This document shows, piece after piece, positions 1-9,469 of a stretch of 64,000 bases of DNA. How positions within the stretch are numbered: position 1 is the first letter of the stretch; every line of letters begins with the position of its first letter. The stretch lies in assembly GCF_014649735.1 (NCBI RefSeq), contig NZ_BMTP01000005.1:248001-312000 (forward strand), given 5' to 3'. The notes below the pieces were generated by a model. It worked only from the letters and a program-made list of their open reading frames with translations, was not told the origin of the DNA and searched no databases. The position numbers and the translations under genes are program-made. Source of the DNA: Streptomyces lavendofoliae (lineage in GTDB: Bacteria > Actinomycetota > Actinomycetes > Streptomycetales > Streptomycetaceae).

Positions 1-759
1 GTCGAGGCGATCCCGCTGATCGCGTCCTCGATCATGTCCAAGAAGATCGCCGAGGGCACCGGCTCCCTGGTCCTGGACGTCAAGGTCGGCTCGGGCGCCT
101 TCATGAAGAACATCGAGGACGCCCGCGAGCTGGCCTCCACGATGGTCGGTCTCGGCACCGACCACGGCGTGAGGACGGTGGCACTCCTCACCGACATGGC
201 GACCCCGCTCGGCCTGACCGCGGGCAACGCCCTGGAGGTCCGCGAGTCCGTCGAGGTCCTCGCCGGCGGCGGCCCCGCCGACGTCGTGGAGCTCACCATC
301 GCGCTCGCCCGCGAGATGCTCGACGCGGCCGGCATCAAGGACGCCGACCCGGCGAAGGCCCTCGCGGACGGGTCCGCGATGGACGTCTGGCGCCGCATGA
401 TCGCCGCCCAGGGCGGTGACCCGGACGCCACCCTGCCGGTCGCCCGCGAGCGGCACGTGGTCACCGCCCCCTCCTCCGGCGTACTCACCCGCCTCGACGC
501 GTACGGCGTCGGCGTCGCCGCCTGGCGCCTCGGCGCGGGCCGCGCCCGCAAGGAGGACCCGGTGCAGGCCGGCGCGGGCGTCGAGCTCCACGCCAAGCCG
601 GGCGACACGGTCACGGCCGGCCAGCCGCTGCTGACCCTCCACACCGACACCCCGGAGAAGTTCGACTACGCGCTGAAGTCCCTGGACGGCGCGTACGACA
701 TCGCCGCCGAGGGCACGGCGTACGAGCCCACCCCGGTCGTGCTCGAACGTATCGCCTGA
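1..759 (+). CDS. deoA: Thymidine phosphorylase, 5' truncated by window edge
   Basis: Phosphorolysis of thymidine or deoxyuridine to the base and deoxyribose-1-phosphate in the cytosol. The reading frame is open from base 1 (VEAIPLIASSIMSKK), so the apparent ATG at 34 is internal. Visible family hallmarks are the SSIMSKKIA segment followed by GTGSLVLDVKVGSGAFMK, and the C-terminal pyrimidine nucleoside phosphorylase domain (GVLTRLDAYGVGVAAWRLGAGR). The 252 visible codons are the C-terminal 55-60% of a roughly 425-residue enzyme. It feeds deoxyribose-1-P to the mutase and deoC further along the window. Its own promoter is outside the window. Identification is firm. Confidence 0.96.
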   Translation, partial: VEAIPLIASSIMSKKIAEGTGSLVLDVKVGSGAFMKNIEDARELASTMVGLGTDHGVRTVALLTDMATPLGLTAGNALEVRESVEVLAGGGPADVVELTIALAREMLDAAGIKDADPAKALADGSAMDVWRRMIAAQGGDPDATLPVARERHVVTAPSSGVLTRLDAYGVGVAAWRLGAGRARKEDPVQAGAGVELHAKPGDTVTAGQPLLTLHTDTPEKFDYALKSLDGAYDIAAEGTAYEPTPVVLERIA

Positions 760-769
760 CCCGGGGACG

Positions 770-809
770 GCAGAACGGGACCGGGGGACCTCCGTCGGTC
801 CCGTTCTGC
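770..809 (+). terminator. Terminator hairpin after deoA
   Basis: Perfect 13-bp inverted repeat GCAGAACGGGACC / GGTCCCGTTCTGC with a 14-nt loop, starting 10 bases after the deoA stop. There is no U tract, which is usual for streptomycete terminators. Confidence 0.8.
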
Positions 810-1184
810 ATGCCCCGCCGCCCGCCCGCCCGGCCGGCCGGGTGACCGGCCGCCACCGATGAGTTCCGCCCCCGCCCCGGGTCCTTCTCCTCGTGGACAC
901 CACGGACCCGAAAGTCTTCCGCGTCGCCGGCCTCGTCGAGCCCGCCGACTTGCCCCGGCTCTGCGAGGAACTGACCGAGCTGCTCGGCGAGGGAGGGGGC
1001 GACGGGGGCGACGGGTTCGTCGTCTGCGACATCGGCGCCGTCCGCCGGCCGGACCTCGCCACCGTCGACGCCCTCGCCCGGCTGCGCCTGACCGCCCGGC
1101 GGCTCGGGCACCGGATGGCCGTACGGGGCGCCGGGCCCGAGCTGCGGGCACTGCTGGAGCTGGCCGGACTGGCCGACCAGCTCC

Positions 1185-2168
<984 letters not shown>

Positions 2169-2236
2169 CGCGTCCACCCCTGTCGCGCTTCCCTTGCCTC
2201 ACGACGGAAGCTACAGGAGGGGACTGACAGCGGGGG

Positions 2237-2941
2237 TCACGTTCCGGGCTTGCGCCCGTACACGAACACGTCGTCGCCGTTCCGCAGCATGTTCCAGTAC
2301 GCCTTCGCGTCGGGCTCTCGCATGTTGACGCAGCCGCGCGAGCCGGGCGGGTTGTACATGGACTTGCCGACGGAGTGGAACGCCTGCCCGCCGTCGAAGA
2401 ACTGCGCGTACGGCATCCTCACCTGGTACAGCGTCGACCAGTGGTCGATGTTGCGGTGGTAGATCTTCCGCGCGCCGGTCCGGGTCTCGTCGCCGTCCCG
2501 GCCGGTCCGCACCGGCACCGGCCCGTAGGCCAGCTTGGCGCCGTCCTGGATCCAGCTGAGCTGTCTGGTCAGGTCCACGCACGCGATGCGGCCCTTGTTC
2601 GTGGGGCACGTCCCCGCCGCGTTGGGGTTCTTCCCGGCCGCCCGCTGCTGGAGGATCGTGTTCATCGTGCGCCAGGTGACCTCACCCGCGTACCCGACGG
2701 ACGGGGTGATCCCGTGCCAGCGCTGGAACGTCTGCGTCGCCTTGCAGTCGGCCGGCGACTGCTTGCCGTCCACCGGCCTGCCCATGAACTTCTCGACCTG
2801 CTTCTGGTACGGCCCGGTCGACGTCGTACAGGCCGCCGCCTGCGCCGGCGCGGCGCCGAGCGCGACGGTCAGCGGCACGACCAGTCCGGTGAGGCCGAGC
2901 GCGACCCCGGCACGTCTGCGTATCCCACCCACGTACACCAC
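2237..2941 (-). CDS. Secreted L,D-transpeptidase (YkuD) with N-terminal peptidoglycan-binding-like region
   Basis: Predicted exported enzyme making or editing 3-3 peptidoglycan crosslinks, 234 aa. Signal peptide is residues 1-37 (IRRRAGVALGLTGLVV then APAQAA). A PG-binding-like segment is around 40-100 (KFMGRPVDGKQSPADCKATQTFQRWHG). The YkuD domain follows, with H189 and Cys204 in HSVGKSMYNPPGSRGCVNM. The family motif is normally S-H-G-C; here it is S-R-G-C, so the second histidine is replaced by arginine, a variant seen in some actinobacterial paralogues. Start is GTG at 2941 or 2938, behind an AGGGGGA. It sits 24 bases after the MFS gene. Confidence 0.88.
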   Translation of the reverse strand: MVYVGGIRRRAGVALGLTGLVVPLTVALGAAPAQAAACTTSTGPYQKQVEKFMGRPVDGKQSPADCKATQTFQRWHGITPSVGYAGEVTWRTMNTILQQRAAGKNPNAAGTCPTNKGRIACVDLTRQLSWIQDGAKLAYGPVPVRTGRDGDETRTGARKIYHRNIDHWSTLYQVRMPYAQFFDGGQAFHSVGKSMYNPPGSRGCVNMREPDAKAYWNMLRNGDDVFVYGRKPGT

Positions 2942-2965
2942 TCCCCCTGGAGCCCTTCGCGGTAG

Positions 2966-4255
2966 TTATGCCCTTAGGACGCTCGGGGAAGCGGCGCGGT
3001 TGTACGTCTCGCGGGATTTCCGGTTCTCCACGCGCGCGGCGTGCGTCCCGTACAGGGTCAGGGAGACGACACCGAGGACCGCGACCAGCCCCAGCAGGAC
3101 CGTGCCCGCCCAGCCGCCGGCGTGGAAGGCGACCGCGCCGAGCGTGCCGCCCGCGCTGCTGCCGAGGTAGTACGCCGACTGGTACAGCGCCGAGGCCTGC
3201 GCCCGGCCCGTCGTCGCGGTACGGCTCACCGAGGACGAGGCGACCGCGTGACCGGCGAAGAACCCGGCCGTGATCAGCACCAGACCGGCGAGCACCGACG
3301 CCAGCGTGTCCGCCAGCGACAGCAGCAGGCCCGCCGTCGTCGTGGTCACCGCCAGGTACAGCGCCCCGCGCCGCCCCATCCGGCCCACCAGCCGCCCGGC
3401 CGCGGCCGACGAGACCGTACCGACCAGGTACACCAGGAAGATCGACCCGATGACGCCCTGGGGGAGGGAGAAGGGGGCCTCGACGAGCCGGTAGCCGATC
3501 ACCGTGTAGACGGCGCCGAACACCGTCATGAACAGCGCGCCGATCGCGTACAGCCGCAGCAGCAGCGGGTCGGACAGGTGGGTACGGACCGTCGACGCCA
3601 GGGCGCGGGGGCTCAGCGGGCCGGGGGTGAAGTGCCGGGCCCTCGGGACCATCAGCCGGAACACCACCGCGCACACCAGGGCCATCAGCCCGACAGCGGC
3701 GAGCGCGGCGCGCCAGCCCCACAGCTGGGCGACCCAGCCGGTGACGATCCGGCCGCTCATGCCGCCGATGCTGTTGCCCGCGACGAACAGGCCGATCGCC
3801 GCGACCAGCGCCTTGGGCCGCACCTCCTCCGCGAGGTACGCCATCGCCGACGCGGGCACCCCCGCGAGCGCTGCGCCCTGCACGGCGCGCAGCGCCACCA
3901 GCCACTCCAGGCTCGGCGCGAAGGGCACGAGCAGCCCGACGGCGACGGCGACCACGAGAGAGGCGCTCATCAGGCCGCGGCGGCCGAACCGCTCGGACAG
4001 GGCGCTCAGCGGCAGGACGCACAGGGCGAGCGCGCCGGTCGCGGCGGACACGCTCCAGCTGGCGGCCGAGGCGCTCACGCCGAAGTCGGCGGAGACGGCC
4101 GGGAGGAGGGCCTGCGTCGAGTAGAGGAGGGCGAAGGTGGCGATCCCCGCGGCGAACAGCGCGAAGCTCATCCGGCGGTAGCCGGGGCGGCCGGGGGAAA
4201 GGCGGGAGTCGGCGACCGCGTCGGTGGCGGCCGCCTTGGTACTGGCGGAAGGCAT
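2966..4255 (-). CDS. MFS transporter, YnfM/AraJ-like drug or metabolite exporter
   Basis: Inner-membrane transporter of 429 aa with about 12 transmembrane segments. Recognisable MFS features are the loop 2-3 motif LSALSERFGRRGLM, its repeat-half counterpart GRLVGRMGRRGALY, and the YLAEEVRPKALVAAIGLFVAGNSIGGMSGR segment typical of the YnfM branch. The substrate cannot be read from sequence. It is transcribed divergently from a LysR regulator with a shared 62-bp intergenic region holding an inverted repeat, so that regulator most likely controls it. Confidence 0.9.
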   Translation of the reverse strand: MPSASTKAAATDAVADSRLSPGRPGYRRMSFALFAAGIATFALLYSTQALLPAVSADFGVSASAASWSVSAATGALALCVLPLSALSERFGRRGLMSASLVVAVAVGLLVPFAPSLEWLVALRAVQGAALAGVPASAMAYLAEEVRPKALVAAIGLFVAGNSIGGMSGRIVTGWVAQLWGWRAALAAVGLMALVCAVVFRLMVPRARHFTPGPLSPRALASTVRTHLSDPLLLRLYAIGALFMTVFGAVYTVIGYRLVEAPFSLPQGVIGSIFLVYLVGTVSSAAAGRLVGRMGRRGALYLAVTTTTAGLLLSLADTLASVLAGLVLITAGFFAGHAVASSSVSRTATTGRAQASALYQSAYYLGSSAGGTLGAVAFHAGGWAGTVLLGLVAVLGVVSLTLYGTHAARVENRKSRETYNRAASPSVLRA

Positions 4256-4277
4256 ACGTCGACCGTAGGCACACCTG

Positions 4278-4300
4278 TTTCATGCGTCCAATGCATGGAA
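4278..4300. promoter_or_regulatory. Inverted repeat between MFS and LysR genes, candidate LysR operator
   Basis: Arms TTTCATGC and GCATGGAA (7 of 8 complementary) around a 7-nt spacer, containing a T-N11-A core. It lies between the two divergent start codons, the usual location of a LysR autoregulatory and activation site. Confidence 0.6.
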
Positions 4301-4317
4301 CGGCTTTAATCGTTCCC

Positions 4318-5277
4318 ATGGCGCATAACCACAGTTCACGGGAGTGGCTGTCACCGAACAGTAACGAAGAAGACATGGGGCTGCTGCTCGCGCCCCGCCT
4401 CGCGTACTTCGTCGCGGTCGCCCGCCACGAACACGTGACCCGGGCCGCGCACGACCTCGGGGTGCCGCAGTCCACCCTGTCGCGGGCGATGGTCCGGCTC
4501 GAACGGGACCTCGGGGTCTCGCTGTTCGCCCGCAAGGGCCGCACGCTCTCCCTCACCCCCGCGGGCCGCACCTTCCTGGCCTCCGCCGAGCGGGCGCTCG
4601 GGGAGGTGGAGCGCGCCACGGACGCGGTCCGGGCGGACGCCGACCCGTCGGCGGGGCGGGTCGCCTTCGGGTTCCTGCACACCATGGGCTCGGAGACCGT
4701 CCCCGGGCTGATCCGCGCCTTCCGGGTGGACCACCCCAAGGTCCGCTTCACGCTCGTCCAGAACTACGGGGAGGCCATGATCGAGCGGCTGCGCGCCGGC
4801 GACCTGGACCTGTGCCTGACCTCGCCCGTGCCGGACGCCCCCGACCTGGTCGCCCGCCGCCTGGACGAGCAGCGGCTGCGGCTCGTCGTCCCGGACGACC
4901 ACCGGCTGGCGGGGCGCAAGCGCGTCCGCCTCGCGGAGGCCGCCGAGGAAACGTTCGTCACCCTGGAGCCCGGGTACGGACTGCGCCGCATCACCGACGC
5001 GCTGTGCGCCGAGGCGGGCTTCGCGCCCCGGATCGCCTTCGAGGGCGAGGAGGCCGAGACGCTGCGCGGCCTGGTCGCCGCGGGCCTCGGCGTCGCGCTG
5101 CTCCCGCCGCCCGCCGTGGCCCGCCCCGGCGTCGTGGAGCTCACGGTGACGGCCCCCCGCGCCGCCCGCGAGATCGGTGTCGCCTGGCTGGACGGCCACC
5201 CCGACACCCCACCGGTCGCGGCCTTCAAACGGTTCCTGCTCTCCCGCCGGGGCCGCCTGCTCAACGAGCCGGAATAG
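4318..5277 (+). CDS. LysR-family transcriptional regulator
   Basis: 319-residue DNA-binding regulator. The winged helix-turn-helix is at about residues 22-80 (FVAVARHEHVTRAAHDLGVPQSTLSRAMVRLERDLGVSLF as the classic LysR signature), and the substrate-binding domain follows from about residue 105 to the end. An earlier in-frame ATG at 4282 lies inside the operator-like palindrome, so ATG at 4318 is the better start. It is divergent from the MFS exporter, which is the likely target. The inducer is unknown. It ends 6 bases before the stop of the convergent hydrolase. Confidence 0.92.
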   Translation: MAHNHSSREWLSPNSNEEDMGLLLAPRLAYFVAVARHEHVTRAAHDLGVPQSTLSRAMVRLERDLGVSLFARKGRTLSLTPAGRTFLASAERALGEVERATDAVRADADPSAGRVAFGFLHTMGSETVPGLIRAFRVDHPKVRFTLVQNYGEAMIERLRAGDLDLCLTSPVPDAPDLVARRLDEQRLRLVVPDDHRLAGRKRVRLAEAAEETFVTLEPGYGLRRITDALCAEAGFAPRIAFEGEEAETLRGLVAAGLGVALLPPPAVARPGVVELTVTAPRAAREIGVAWLDGHPDTPPVAAFKRFLLSRRGRLLNEPE

Positions 5278-5283
5278 GCGCAC

Positions 5284-6054
5284 CTACCGCCGCAGCGCTC
5301 TGCCGAAGCCGGAGGCCAGGGGCATGCGCAGGCCCAGGGGAGGAGGGGCGGCGAACGCGTCGGCGACCGGGCGGGAGAAGGGGTGGCCGAACAGGGCGCC
5401 GAGGACGAAGTCGGCCGCCAGCGACGCCACTTCGGCCCGGTGCTCGCGCAGCGCGTGACCGTCCGAGTGGACCTCGAACCGGCAGGTGCTCCGGTTGGCC
5501 TTCTTGGCGCGCTCCGCCAGCCGGTACGACAGCTCCGGGTCCGTACGCGCGTCGTTGGTGCCGTGGACGATCAGCACGTGACGGCCGGCCAGCTGTTTCA
5601 CCGGTTCGGGTGCCGCCGCCACGTCGTCCTCCGGCAGCCAGGGGGCGAGTGCCAGCACCGCGCCGACAGCCGTGTGGCCCGCCGCGCGCAGCGCCGCCCG
5701 GGCGCCCATGCCCCGCCCGGCGAGGCAGACCGGGACGTCGCCGTACCGGCGGACGACCTCCGAGGCGGCCCACCGCGCGTCGACCGCGAGCCGCTCGTCC
5801 GCGCCGTTCCAGCCGCGCCCCCGGTACCGCACCACATGGGCCACCAGGCCCTCGGCCCGTCCCGCGCGGGCCAGCCGGCGTGCCGTGGCGAGGGCCGCGG
5901 CGTGGGCGACCGGCGAGGGGCCGCGCGCCGACTCCGGCTCCCCGTCCGGCAGGAGCAGCACCACGCCGCCCACCGCCGGGGCGGACGTCCCCACCGGGCG
6001 GCCCAGCCCGGCCGCCCGCGCGACCGCCGTACCTACGAGTGCGTTGGGTGCCAT
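5284..6054 (-). CDS. Alpha/beta-hydrolase-fold protein lacking the serine nucleophile
   Basis: 256 aa, cytosolic, dienelactone-hydrolase-like fold. The core strand LLLPDGEPESARGPSP and the acid and base positions (D168 in HGTNDAR, H200 in SDGHALREH) are recognisable. The nucleophile elbow reads G113-R-G-M-G117, so the position that should be Ser, Cys or Asp is glycine. I therefore see a hydrolase fold but not an intact catalytic triad, and a non-enzymatic or altered role is possible. It is divergent from add; the 100-bp gap carries the add promoter. Confidence 0.8.
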   Translation of the reverse strand: MAPNALVGTAVARAAGLGRPVGTSAPAVGGVVLLLPDGEPESARGPSPVAHAAALATARRLARAGRAEGLVAHVVRYRGRGWNGADERLAVDARWAASEVVRRYGDVPVCLAGRGMGARAALRAAGHTAVGAVLALAPWLPEDDVAAAPEPVKQLAGRHVLIVHGTNDARTDPELSYRLAERAKKANRSTCRFEVHSDGHALREHRAEVASLAADFVLGALFGHPFSRPVADAFAAPPPLGLRMPLASGFGRALRR

Positions 6055-6126
6055 GGCAGAACAGTCTCAGAAGTCGACGTGTACGCGATCCGTACGCGCG
6101 GTCACTGTTACGTATCGACGCGCTCT

Positions 6127-6138
6127 CTACGCGCGTAG
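6127..6138 (+). promoter_or_regulatory. Operator copy 1, CTACGCGCGTAG, at the add promoter
   Basis: Perfect 12-bp palindrome lying immediately upstream of the -10 element TAGAGT of add. The identical sequence occurs at 17318-17329 (deoC) and 24332-24343 (purine nucleoside phosphorylase). Position over the promoter core suggests a repressor site. Confidence 0.75.
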
Positions 6139-6142
6139 GGGC

Positions 6143-6155
6143 TAGAGTTCGAAAA
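6143..6155 (+). promoter_or_regulatory. add -10 element, leaderless start
   Basis: TAGAGT at 6143-6148 ends six bases before the ATG at 6155, and there is no Shine-Dalgarno. Transcription should begin at or next to the start codon. Confidence 0.65.
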
Positions 6156-7309
6156 TGACGAGCCAGACACCCCAGATCCCCACCGCGGACCAGGTCCGCC
6201 GAGCCCCCAAGGTGCTGCTCCACGACCACCTCGACGGCGGTCTGCGCCCCGGCACCATCATCGACCTGGCGGAAGCCACCGGGTACACCGCGCTGCCGGA
6301 GCACGAGCCGGACAAGCTCGCCCTGTGGTTCCGCGAGGCCGCCGACTCCGGTTCGCTGGAGCGCTACCTGGAGACCTTCGCCCACACCTGCGCCGTCATG
6401 CAGACCCGCGAGGCCCTCGTCCGTGTCGCCGCCGAGTGCGCCGAGGACCTCGCCGAGGACGGCGTCCTCTACGCCGAGGTGCGGTACGCGCCCGAGCAGC
6501 ACCTGGAGAAGGGCCTCACCCTCGAAGAGGTGGTCGAGGCCGTCAACGAGGGGTTCCGCCTGGGGGAGCGGCGCGCCCGGGAGAACGGCCACCGGATCCG
6601 GGTGGGCGCCCTGCTCACCGCGATGCGGCACGCCGCCCGCGCCCTGGAGATCGCCGAACTGGCCAACCGCTACCGCGACGCGGGCGTCGTCGGGTTCGAC
6701 ATCGCGGGCGCCGAGGCCGGTTACCCGCCCACCCGCCACCTCGACGCCTTCGAGTACCTCAAGCGCGAGAACAACCACTTCACCATCCACGCGGGCGAGG
6801 CGTTCGGGCTGCCGTCCATCTGGCAGGCGCTCCAGTGGTGCGGCGCCGACCGCCTCGGCCACGGCGTGCGCATCATCGACGACATCCGGGTCGCCGACGA
6901 CGGCACCGTCGCGCTCGGCCGCCTCGCCGCGTACGTACGGGACAAGCGGATCCCGCTGGAGCTGTGCCCGACCTCCAACCTCCAGACCGGCGCGGCGCCC
7001 TCGTACGCCGAGCATCCCATCGGCCTGCTGCGCCGCCTGCACTTCCGGGCCACGGTCAACACCGACAACCGGTTGATGTCCGGCACCAGCATGAGCCGGG
7101 AATTCGAGCTGTTGACCGAGACGTTCGGTTACACGCTCGACGACATGCAGTGGTTCACCGTCAATGCGATGAAATCAGCATTCATTCCTTTCGATGAACG
7201 GCTGGCGATGATCAACGACGTGATCAAGCCCGGGTACGCCGAGTTGAAGTCCGAATGGCTGTTCCGGCAGACCGCCGCGACCAGCGACTCCGTGCCGAAG
7301 ACGCCCTGA
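6155..7309 (+). CDS. add: Adenosine deaminase
   Basis: Converts adenosine and deoxyadenosine to inosine and deoxyinosine, which feed the purine nucleoside phosphorylase at 23396-24220. 384 aa, full length. Metal-binding H23 and H25 are in [11 protein letters not shown], the catalytic glutamate in H212-A-G-E215, a further histidine in RLGHGVRI (H236), and the late acidic metal site is TDNRLMS rather than the commoner TDDP, a variation found in the actinobacterial add branch. The operator palindrome over its promoter ties it to deoC and PNP. Confidence 0.95.
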   Translation: MTSQTPQIPTADQVRRAPKVLLHDHLDGGLRPGTIIDLAEATGYTALPEHEPDKLALWFREAADSGSLERYLETFAHTCAVMQTREALVRVAAECAEDLAEDGVLYAEVRYAPEQHLEKGLTLEEVVEAVNEGFRLGERRARENGHRIRVGALLTAMRHAARALEIAELANRYRDAGVVGFDIAGAEAGYPPTRHLDAFEYLKRENNHFTIHAGEAFGLPSIWQALQWCGADRLGHGVRIIDDIRVADDGTVALGRLAAYVRDKRIPLELCPTSNLQTGAAPSYAEHPIGLLRRLHFRATVNTDNRLMSGTSMSREFELLTETFGYTLDDMQWFTVNAMKSAFIPFDERLAMINDVIKPGYAELKSEWLFRQTAATSDSVPKTP

Positions 7310-7439
7310 ACCCGCCGTCCCGGGAACGGCCGGCGAATTCCACGACCTGGCCGTTTCGGGTGTTTGCGGGGCTTGCGGAACGATGACTAAGTTGCAGAGC
7401 CGCTCATCTTTCCCCGAGTTCCCCCAAGGACGAAATTCG

Positions 7440-7775
7440 ATGAAGCAGTCCGCCGCCAAGACCCTCGGTGTCGCCGCCCTCGGTGCCGCGTTCGCCGCCA
7501 CCGCCGCCGGCACCGCCTCCGCGGCCACGTCGACCCCCACCAGCGCCGCGCTGGGCGCCGCGACCGCCACCGCCGTGCCGGTCCTGAAGTCCGCCGTGGA
7601 GCAGGCCCCGAACAACGCCACCGAACTGCTGGCCACCGGGCAGGAGCTGACCGGCGCCGCCACCAAGAACGCGTCCGTCCAGGGCCTGCCCATCGACCCG
7701 GCGACCGCCGCCGGCCTCCTCGGCGGCCTGCCCATCGGAGGTGCCCTCCCGGTCGCCGGCCTCGGCGGCGCCTGA
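7440..7775 (+). CDS. Small secreted alanine-rich protein (hypothetical)
   Basis: 111 aa from ATG 7440, with AAGGA about ten bases upstream. Residues 1-29 form a Sec signal peptide ending TASAAT. The mature part is Ala/Thr/Gly-rich, with a block ELLATGQELTGAATKNASVQ and an LGGLPIGGALPVAGLGG tail. That tail resembles the end of the other small secreted protein at 13575-13937, so they look like members of one family. Function is not recognised; neither carries a chaplin repeat or cysteines. Confidence 0.75.
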   Translation: MKQSAAKTLGVAALGAAFAATAAGTASAATSTPTSAALGAATATAVPVLKSAVEQAPNNATELLATGQELTGAATKNASVQGLPIDPATAAGLLGGLPIGGALPVAGLGGA

Positions 7776-7783
7776 GCCCCCGG

Positions 7784-7854
7784 CGGCAGCCGCGTACGCC
7801 ACAGGGGGCGCCCACCGTCACAGGTGGGCGCCCCCTCGGCGTACGCGGCTGCCG
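7784..7854. terminator. Nested bidirectional terminator
   Basis: Outer 17-bp arms (7784-7800 and 7838-7854) enclose a 13-bp hairpin GGGGGCGCCCACC / GGTGGGCGCCCCC with a 6-nt loop. It separates two convergent genes and should stop transcription from both sides. Confidence 0.85.
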
Positions 7855-7858
7855 GTGT

Positions 7859-8059
7859 CTACCAGGCCTGCTTGGTGGCGTGGTCCGACGGCAGCAGCAT
7901 CCACAGCGCCAGGTACAGCAGGAACTGCGGTCCCGGCAGCAGACACGACGCCACGAAGATCACGCGCATCGTCGTCGCGGAGGTGCCGAAGCGCCGTGCC
8001 AGCGCTGCGCACACTCCGCCGATCATGCGTCCGTCACGGGGGCGGGCAAGTGCGGCCAT
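7859..8059 (-). CDS. Small PspC-domain membrane protein
   Basis: 66 aa from ATG 8059, preceded by GAAGGAG at good spacing; the longer open frame upstream is not coding. The whole protein is a PspC domain: PRDGRMIGGVCAALARRFG at the N-terminus, then TTMRVIFVASCLLPGPQFLLYLALWMLLP as the membrane part. PspC proteins are envelope-stress sensors or membrane anchors. No other psp gene is next to it. Confidence 0.85.
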   Translation of the reverse strand: MAALARPRDGRMIGGVCAALARRFGTSATTMRVIFVASCLLPGPQFLLYLALWMLLPSDHATKQAW

Positions 8060-8138
8060 GGTGGGCTCCTTCGCGGGAGGAAATCGGTTCGTCCGATGTA
8101 CTCCATCCTCGCCCGGAAGTCCCGGACAAAACGTCGGA

Positions 8139-8726
8139 CTACGGGGCGATACCGACCCTGGGAATCCTCGGGGTCGCACCCTGAGAGACGTCGTCCCGCA
8201 GCATGCCCAGCCCACGGCCCCCGCCCCCGGCCGGCCGCTGCCCCCGCCCCGCGCCCGGACCCGGCCTCCGGCGCCGCAGCCGCCCCCGCCAGACGGGCAC
8301 CACCGCGAGGTGCGCGAGCGCCACGCCCAGGGTGTTCAGCAGCACCGCGTCCACGTCCACGACCCGGCCGGGCACCACCGTCTGAGCCAGTTCGATGCCC
8401 AGCGACACGAGCGCGCCCGCCATGACCGTACGGAACAGCGACGCCCACGGGGACGCCGCCAGCCGGCCCCCCGCCATGGGCAGCAGCACCCCGAGCGGTG
8501 CCAGCAGCAGCAGGCCCTCACCGATCCGTCTCGCCGCCTCCAGCGGTCCCAGCGCCAGATCGGCCTTGATCCCGGCCAGTGGCTCCAGATTGGCGGCCGT
8601 CACCCACATCACGTCCCGCGGCCGCAGCGTCAGCCACGCCACGAGCACAAGATGGGCGATGAGGAGGATGAGCCCCGCCGCGCGGAGGCGGATGACGGCG
8701 CTGCCGTCCGAACCATGACGCTGCAC
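8139..8726 (-). CDS. VanZ-family membrane protein
   Basis: 195 aa from GTG 8726. Four to five transmembrane segments with the VanZ layout: an N-terminal helix ending in LRPRDVMWVTAANLEP, LLLLAPLGVLLPM, then ALVSLGIELAQTVVPGRVVDVDAVLLNTLGVALAH, the most conserved VanZ block. The C-terminal 45 residues are Arg/Gly-rich and poorly conserved. VanZ relatives can raise resistance to some glycopeptides and lipopeptides, but the general function is unclear. It is a separate unit from the afsQ operon by orientation and a 134-bp gap. Confidence 0.8.
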   Translation of the reverse strand: MQRHGSDGSAVIRLRAAGLILLIAHLVLVAWLTLRPRDVMWVTAANLEPLAGIKADLALGPLEAARRIGEGLLLLAPLGVLLPMAGGRLAASPWASLFRTVMAGALVSLGIELAQTVVPGRVVDVDAVLLNTLGVALAHLAVVPVWRGRLRRRRPGPGAGRGQRPAGGGGRGLGMLRDDVSQGATPRIPRVGIAP

Positions 8727-8860
8727 GCCCCCCAAGACGCGCCGACCGGCACGATCGGTTCCGCCCGGCCGCCGCCCCGCCCGCGGACCGCGCCGCGTCC
8801 CGGCCCCCCGCAACCGACGGCCGCCCCGCCGACGCCCCGGCCGACGGCCGCCGGAGGGCC

Positions 8861-9469
8861 TCAGGACGCCGAGCGCGTCGGCGCCGCCGAGTCCGGCCGC
8901 TCCCTCAGCTGCTCCGTGCACGCGTAGCGCCGCACCGGATAGGGGCCCGGACCGCCCAGCAGGACCGTCCCGCCGTCGGCGGTCGCGCCGTTCTCGGCGT
9001 ACGTGCACACGATCTGCGACAGCGCCGCCGCGGGCAGGTCCTCCGGCTGACGGCTCAGCCGCATCGCGCCCTTCGGGTCGCCCCCCCGGCCCGCCGAGAC
9101 CGTCAGCGGGCCCTGCACGGAGGTGGTGAACCCCGCCTCGCGCTCCGCCGCCGACGGCTCCGCCACGAGCTGGTTCAGCAGCGCCCGCGCCACCGCCAGC
9201 CGGCTGTCCTGCGGGTTCTTGTCACCCGTCTCCGGCACGGTGCGCTCCACCGCCTGCATACCGGAGGCGCACACCAGGTACACCCGTACCGGCGCCGGCC
9301 GCTGCTGCGCCCGCGACGCCGACCCGCCGCCCGACACGCTGCACGGCAGCCGCGACGGGGCCGCGCCCGCGTCCACCGGCACCGACGTCGTACGGATCCC
9401 GCAGCCGGACGCGACGGCGGCGACCACGGCGACCCCCACCAGCGCGACCAGACCTCGCCGCTCACGCAC
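8861..9469 (-). CDS. Lipoprotein of the afsQ operon
   Basis: About 202 aa. The start GTG at 9469 overlaps the afsQ2 stop, which implies translational coupling. The signal peptide ends in a lipobox (VVAAVASGCGIR), so the protein should be lipid-anchored outside the membrane. A GerMN-like fold is possible in VRVYLVCASGMQAVERTVP...ARALLNQLVAEPSAAEREAGFTT, a pattern shared with lipoproteins encoded beside LpqB-type kinases. In S. coelicolor a lipoprotein gene also follows afsQ2. It may sense the envelope signal or restrain the kinase; that is inference. Confidence 0.85.
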   Translation of the reverse strand: MRERRGLVALVGVAVVAAVASGCGIRTTSVPVDAGAAPSRLPCSVSGGGSASRAQQRPAPVRVYLVCASGMQAVERTVPETGDKNPQDSRLAVARALLNQLVAEPSAAEREAGFTTSVQGPLTVSAGRGGDPKGAMRLSRQPEDLPAAALSQIVCTYAENGATADGGTVLLGGPGPYPVRRYACTEQLRERPDSAAPTRSAS

